From NCBI RefSeq assembly GCF_049446155.1, contig NZ_JBMSEE010000004.1:310001-374000 (forward strand): a DNA stretch of 64,000 nucleotides. Direction: 5' to 3'. The stretch comes from Rivibacter sp049446155. Its GTDB lineage: Bacteria; Pseudomonadota; Gammaproteobacteria; Burkholderiales; Burkholderiaceae_C. Made by a program: the position numbers and the translations under genes. The notes under the pieces were generated by a model, which searched no databases, was not told where the DNA came from, and saw nothing but the letters and a program-made list of their open reading frames with translations. Shown here one piece after another: positions 60,551-64,000 of the stretch. How positions within the stretch are numbered: position 1 is the stretch's first letter; every line of letters starts with the position of its first letter.

Positions 60551-61543
60551 TCAGCAGGCCGAGAGGCCCAGCTTCTCGAACAGCGCCTCGTCGCGCTCGA
60601 CGTCCGGGTTGCCCGTCGTCAGCAGCTTGTCGCCGTAGAAGATCGAGTTCGCGCCGGCCAGGAAGCACAGTGCCTGCACCGCCTCGCTCATCTGCTGGCG
60701 CCCGGCCGACAGCCGCACGTAGGCCTTGGGCATCGTGATGCGCGCGACCGCGATGGTGCGCACGAACTCGAAGGCATCCAGCTTGTCGACATGCGCCAGC
60801 GGCGTGCCTTCGACCTGCACCAGTTCGTTGATCGGCACCGACTCGGGGTAGCTCGGCTCCATGTTGGCCAGCTGGGCCACCAGGCCGGCGCGCTCGCGGC
60901 GGCTCTCGCCCATGCCGACGATGCCGCCGCAGCAAACGCTCATGCCCGCGTCGCGCACGTGCGCCAGCGTGCGCAGGCGGTCTTCGTAGACGCGCGTCGA
61001 GATGATGCGGCCGTAGGCCTCTGGCGCGGTGTCGAGGTTGTGGTTGTAGTAGTCGAGCCCGGCATCCTTGAGCGCGTGAGCCTGTGATTCGCTCAGCATG
61101 CCCAGCGTGCAGCAGGCCTCGAGGCCGAGCGACTTCACCTCGCGGATCAGCTCGGCCACCTTCTCGATGTCGCGGTCCTTGGGCTCGCGCCAGGCCGCGC
61201 CCATGCAAAAGCGCGTGGCCCCGGCGTCGACCGCGGCCTGCGCGGCGGCTCGCACGGCGCTCACGTCCATCAGCTTGTCGGCCTCGACGCCGGTGTCGTA
61301 ATGCACCGACTGCGGGCAGTAGGCGCAGTCCTCGGGGCAGCCGCCGGTCTTGATCGACAGCAGCGTGGAGCGCTGCACCGCGTTCGGGTCGAAGTGCTCG
61401 CGGTGCACCTGCTGCGCGCGAAAGATCAGGTCATTGAAGGGCAGCGAGAACAGCGCCTCGATCGCATCGACGCTCCAGCGCTGCGGCGCAGCGGCCCGAG
61501 CGGCGGGACGGACGATCTCGATGGGGTGGGTCACGGAAGACAT
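60551..61543 (-). CDS. bioB: Biotin synthase BioB
   Basis: A 330-residue radical-SAM enzyme. The 4Fe-4S cysteines are Cys69, Cys73 and Cys76 in GGCPEDCAYCPQS, and the 2Fe-2S ligands are supplied by later segments (RFCMGAAWR, EACCTLGML, CCGGIVGMGES) plus Arg in the RLSAGR motif. It inserts sulfur into dethiobiotin. Other bio genes are not in view. It lies 33 bases downstream of the flavoprotein gene on the same strand. Confidence 0.96.
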   Translation of the reverse strand: MSSVTHPIEIVRPAARAAAPQRWSVDAIEALFSLPFNDLIFRAQQVHREHFDPNAVQRSTLLSIKTGGCPEDCAYCPQSVHYDTGVEADKLMDVSAVRAAAQAAVDAGATRFCMGAAWREPKDRDIEKVAELIREVKSLGLEACCTLGMLSESQAHALKDAGLDYYNHNLDTAPEAYGRIISTRVYEDRLRTLAHVRDAGMSVCCGGIVGMGESRRERAGLVAQLANMEPSYPESVPINELVQVEGTPLAHVDKLDAFEFVRTIAVARITMPKAYVRLSAGRQQMSEAVQALCFLAGANSIFYGDKLLTTGNPDVERDEALFEKLGLSAC

Positions 61544-61576
61544 GGCAGACGCGGTATCGGGAATCCGGCGGTTCTA

Positions 61577-62875
61577 TCACAGGCGGGCGAGCCACTTCAG
61601 GGCACCCAGACCTGCGGCGCGGCCGGTCGTGAAGGAAGCGGTCAGCAAGTAGCCGCCGGTGGGTGCCTCCCAGTCAAGCATCTCGCCGGCGCAGAACACG
61701 CCCGGTAGACGTTGCAGCATGAGCCGATCATCGAGCGCGTCGAAGCGAACGCCGCCGGCACTGCTGATCGCCTCGGCGATCGGGCGCGCCGCCACCAGCC
61801 GAAGCGGCAGGGCCTTGAGCGTGGCGGTCACGCGCGCCGCATCGTGCACGCCGTCGCGCCCCAGCACCTCGACCAGCAGCGCGGACTTCACGCCATCGAT
61901 GCCCAGTCGGCTCTTCAGGTGCGTGGCAAGCGAGCGGCTGCCGCGCGGCCGCGCCACTTCGGCCGCGACGAACTCGGCGCTGCGATCGGGCAGCAGGTCG
62001 AGCTCGATCGTCGCGTCGCCATGCGCCTCGATCTCGTCGCGCAGCAGCGCCGAGGCGGCGTAGACCAGGCTGCCTTCGATGCCGCCTTGCGTCACGACGA
62101 ACTCACCCTGGCGCCGGAAACGCGCGCCATCGCGGCCCTGAAACGTCAGCACGACGGGCTTGATCGGCGCGCCGGCGAAGCGCTCGCGCAGATGGGCGCT
62201 CCAGCCGCCGCCGGGCGCTGCGGCGACGTCGAAGCCGCAGTTCGACGGGCGCAGCGGGGCCAGCGCGATGCCGCGCTCGGCGAGTTGCGGCCACCATGCG
62301 CCGTCCGAGCCGAGTCGCGGCCAGCTGGCGCCGCCGAGCGCCAGCATCACCGCGTCGGCGGCCACGCGCAGCTCGCCGGTCGGGCTGCTCATGCGCAGCG
62401 CCGGCACGCCGTGCTCCGCCGCGTCGTCGAAACCCAGCCACCGATGCCGCATGTGGAACGACACGCCCAGCGTGCGCAGCCTGTGAAGCCATGCGCGCAG
62501 CAGCGGCGCGGCCTTCATGTCGCGAGGAAAGACGCGCCCCGAGGTGCCGACGAAGGTGTCGATGCCCAGCCCGGCAGCCCACGCGCGAAGCTCGTCGGCA
62601 CCGAAGCGCAACAACATCGGCTCGAGCGCCGACGCGCGTTCGCCGAAGCGCTCGACGAAGGCCGCGAAGGGCTCGCTGTGGGTGAGGTTCAGACCGCCCT
62701 TGCCCGCCAGCAGGAACTTGCGGCCCGCCGAGGGCATTGCGTCGTAGACGTCGACCTGCACGCCGCCCGAGACCAGGGCCTCGGCCGCGGCCAGGCCGGC
62801 CGGACCGGCCCCGACGACCGCCACGCGTGCTCGCGATGGCTGCGTCGGTGCGTGGTCGTTCGGTGCGGCGTTCAT
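61577..62875 (-). CDS. BaiN/HI0933-like flavoprotein (TIGR03862 type)
   Basis: A 432-residue NAD(P)/FAD-dependent oxidoreductase starting MNAAPNDHAPTQPSRARVAV. The FAD fold is VAVVGAGPAGLAAAEAL (18-34). The RKFLLAGKGGLNLTHSEPF segment is diagnostic of the HI0933/BaiN family, and GVFCAGEMLDWEAPTGGYLL near the C-terminus closes the FAD site. Reaction and substrate are not known for most members. It is probably co-transcribed with bioB. Confidence 0.88.
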   Translation of the reverse strand: MNAAPNDHAPTQPSRARVAVVGAGPAGLAAAEALVSGGVQVDVYDAMPSAGRKFLLAGKGGLNLTHSEPFAAFVERFGERASALEPMLLRFGADELRAWAAGLGIDTFVGTSGRVFPRDMKAAPLLRAWLHRLRTLGVSFHMRHRWLGFDDAAEHGVPALRMSSPTGELRVAADAVMLALGGASWPRLGSDGAWWPQLAERGIALAPLRPSNCGFDVAAAPGGGWSAHLRERFAGAPIKPVVLTFQGRDGARFRRQGEFVVTQGGIEGSLVYAASALLRDEIEAHGDATIELDLLPDRSAEFVAAEVARPRGSRSLATHLKSRLGIDGVKSALLVEVLGRDGVHDAARVTATLKALPLRLVAARPIAEAISSAGGVRFDALDDRLMLQRLPGVFCAGEMLDWEAPTGGYLLTASFTTGRAAGLGALKWLARL

Positions 62876-62937
62876 GGGCGCGGCAGTGTGCCACGCAGTC
62901 GCCCGCGGGCCGGCCCGGGCGACCGCTTCGCGATGAC

Positions 62938-62953
62938 TGTCGCCAATGCGACA
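62938..62953. promoter_or_regulatory. Short inverted repeat in the divergent promoter region
   Basis: TGTCGC (62938-62943) and GCGACA (62948-62953) flank CAAT, in the 266-base gap between the divergent flavoprotein and histidine kinase genes. It is dyad-symmetric and could be an operator, but six-base arms occur by chance in a sequence this GC-rich. The rest of the gap shows no gene and no recognisable promoter consensus. Confidence 0.2.
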
Positions 62954-63141
62954 TCTCGGTCGGAACGCAACAGCGACGCCATTCATCGGCAACTGCGCAA
63001 GCATGGATTGCAGGCACCCGGTGACCGAGTCGTGACGAATCACTGACCGCTGCTCCCCACCGCTTGCGGCCTTTGCCGGCGTGGCGCGATGCTCCGCAGG
63101 ACCACCGGCAATCGAACCGGGCCAGCGTACAGAGGGGACAC

Positions 63142-64000
63142 ATGACCATCGATCGTCAACGCGGCAAACGCGCATCCAGCACGCGCCGCACCCACAGCGC
63201 CGCAGCAGGCACCCAGGCGGCCGGCGACTGCCGCGTGATGTTCCATGGCGGCAAGCATCCGGATCAGGCGCGGCGAGGCCGGGCAGACGCGCATGGCCAC
63301 TCAGCGCCTGCACCCTCGCAGCACCGGCGCGTGAGCGCAGGAGCGCGCATGCGCGCGCTGCACGAGGCCGCGGCGGCCGCCGAACTGGAGCGCCGCCGTT
63401 CCCTGGCCCGCGCACTGCACGACGACTTCGGCCAACTCGTCGCGCTGGCCCAGATCAGGCTGGCCGAATTGACGTTGACGCCGCTGTCGCCGAACGCGAG
63501 CCGGCTCGCAGCGCAGCTGTCGACCGTGATGAGCCAGGCATCGACCGCACTGCGCCGCACCTGCTTCGAGCTGGCGCGCCCCGGGGAGCACGGGCTCGAC
63601 ATGGCCGCGGCGATCGAACATCACTGCCGCGAGCTCGGCGCGAGCTTCGGACAGCAGATCGTGTTTCGCTGCGAGGGCGAGCGCCCTGCGCTCATGCCCT
63701 CGACCGCCGCGGTCGTGCTGCGCGCCGCGCGCGAGCTGATCGTCAACGCCTGCAAGCATGCGCGGGCGCATCGCATCGATGCCAGCATGAGTTGCCTGTC
63801 CGGCGAGCTGCGGCTGGAGGTCAGCGACGACGGCCGCGGCATCGTGAGCGAGGCGTCGCGCGACGAGCCCTGTGGCTTTGGGCTCACCAGCATCCGCCAT
63901 CAGCTCGACGCGCTCGGCGCGCAGCTGCGCATCGCGCCGAGCCCGAGCGGCGGAACCTTGTGCAGCCTCCTCCTACCCCTGCCATCCCAGGCGCAGTACC
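63142..64000 (+). CDS. NarX/LuxR-type sensor histidine kinase (3-prime end outside window)
   Basis: An open frame of 286 codons to the window edge, starting at the ATG preceded by AGAGGGG. The HisKA_3 dimerisation box is RSLARALHDDFGQLVALAQIRL with phospho-acceptor His93. The HATPase domain follows with N-box ARELIVNACKHARA, G1 VSDDGRGI and G2 GFGLTSIRHQLDALGAQL, then SGGTLCSLLLPLP. No transmembrane or PAS sensor part is visible in the basic 70-residue N-terminus, so it is probably cytosolic or senses through a partner. A NarL-type response regulator gene is expected just downstream. Confidence 0.85.
   Translation, partial: MTIDRQRGKRASSTRRTHSAAAGTQAAGDCRVMFHGGKHPDQARRGRADAHGHSAPAPSQHRRVSAGARMRALHEAAAAAELERRRSLARALHDDFGQLVALAQIRLAELTLTPLSPNASRLAAQLSTVMSQASTALRRTCFELARPGEHGLDMAAAIEHHCRELGASFGQQIVFRCEGERPALMPSTAAVVLRAARELIVNACKHARAHRIDASMSCLSGELRLEVSDDGRGIVSEASRDEPCGFGLTSIRHQLDALGAQLRIAPSPSGGTLCSLLLPLPSQAQY

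Overview
The window is a dense, very GC-rich (visibly about 70 percent) bacterial chromosome segment. Gene content and order point to Betaproteobacteria, order Burkholderiales, most likely the Leptothrix/Rubrivivax/Methylibium neighbourhood. The signs are the smc-zipA-ligA order, dapC-dapD-pilU-dapE-prmB, a unimodular QueF, two intergenic repeat families of the kind common in this order, and a MoxR/DUF58/MxaA-like/VWA gene set resembling the methanol-oxidation accessory genes. I see no tRNA, rRNA, CRISPR array, prophage or insertion sequence. No gene-free stretch exceeds 300 bases; the longest, 62876-63141, is about 266 bases.

Layout. (1) 1-3219, minus: moxR-mxaS-mxaA-mxaC-like genes, the last cut by the window edge. 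(2) 3283-21556: an Lrp-type regulator (minus) divergent from a long plus-strand run for polyamine and omega-amino-acid use. The run holds an omega-amino acid:pyruvate transaminase, a PuuB-like oxidase, PuuD-like hydrolase, PuuA-like ligase, SpuC-like transaminase, a complete polyamine ABC importer (PotFGHI type), an outer-membrane barrel protein, a PuuC-like aldehyde dehydrogenase, GabT, a second (type III, GlnT-like) glutamine-synthetase-family ligase and an EamA exporter. It appears to encode both the gamma-glutamylated and the direct transamination routes from putrescine to GABA and on to succinate semialdehyde. (3) 21553-25956, minus: a phasin-like/DUF6781-like protein, DusA, peptide deformylase, and a 635-residue protein of unknown family with less GC-biased codons. 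(4) 26151-34409: ligA, gor (plus), zipA-like, smc. (5) 34620-41310, plus: queF, a methyltransferase, dapC, dapD, pilU, dapE, prmB, the last genes translationally coupled. (6) 41387-52391: an unknown protein, an ABC-F ATPase, an SRPBCC protein, gamma-glutamyltransferase, a RidA-family protein, a hotdog thioesterase-GNAT fusion, an HSL-type esterase, an iron-type alcohol dehydrogenase, a small lipoprotein, an SMR transporter, a DUF1653 protein and a patatin. (7) 52533-64000: opgG-opgH (osmoregulated periplasmic glucans), sodC, tex, an acyltransferase-3 protein, bioB, a BaiN/HI0933-like flavoprotein, and a NarX-type histidine kinase running off the end.

How the parts connect. The polyamine region is the main functional unit. 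It combines import, an outer-membrane channel candidate, two chemistries for amine removal, aldehyde oxidation and GABA transamination. A perfect 9-bp inverted repeat beside the Lrp gene is a good operator candidate for controlling it. The other blocks are mainly housekeeping, with a few accessory genes. The best candidates for something undescribed are the unknown protein at 24049-25956, the GlnT-like ligase and barrel protein embedded in the polyamine cluster, and the thioesterase-GNAT fusion.
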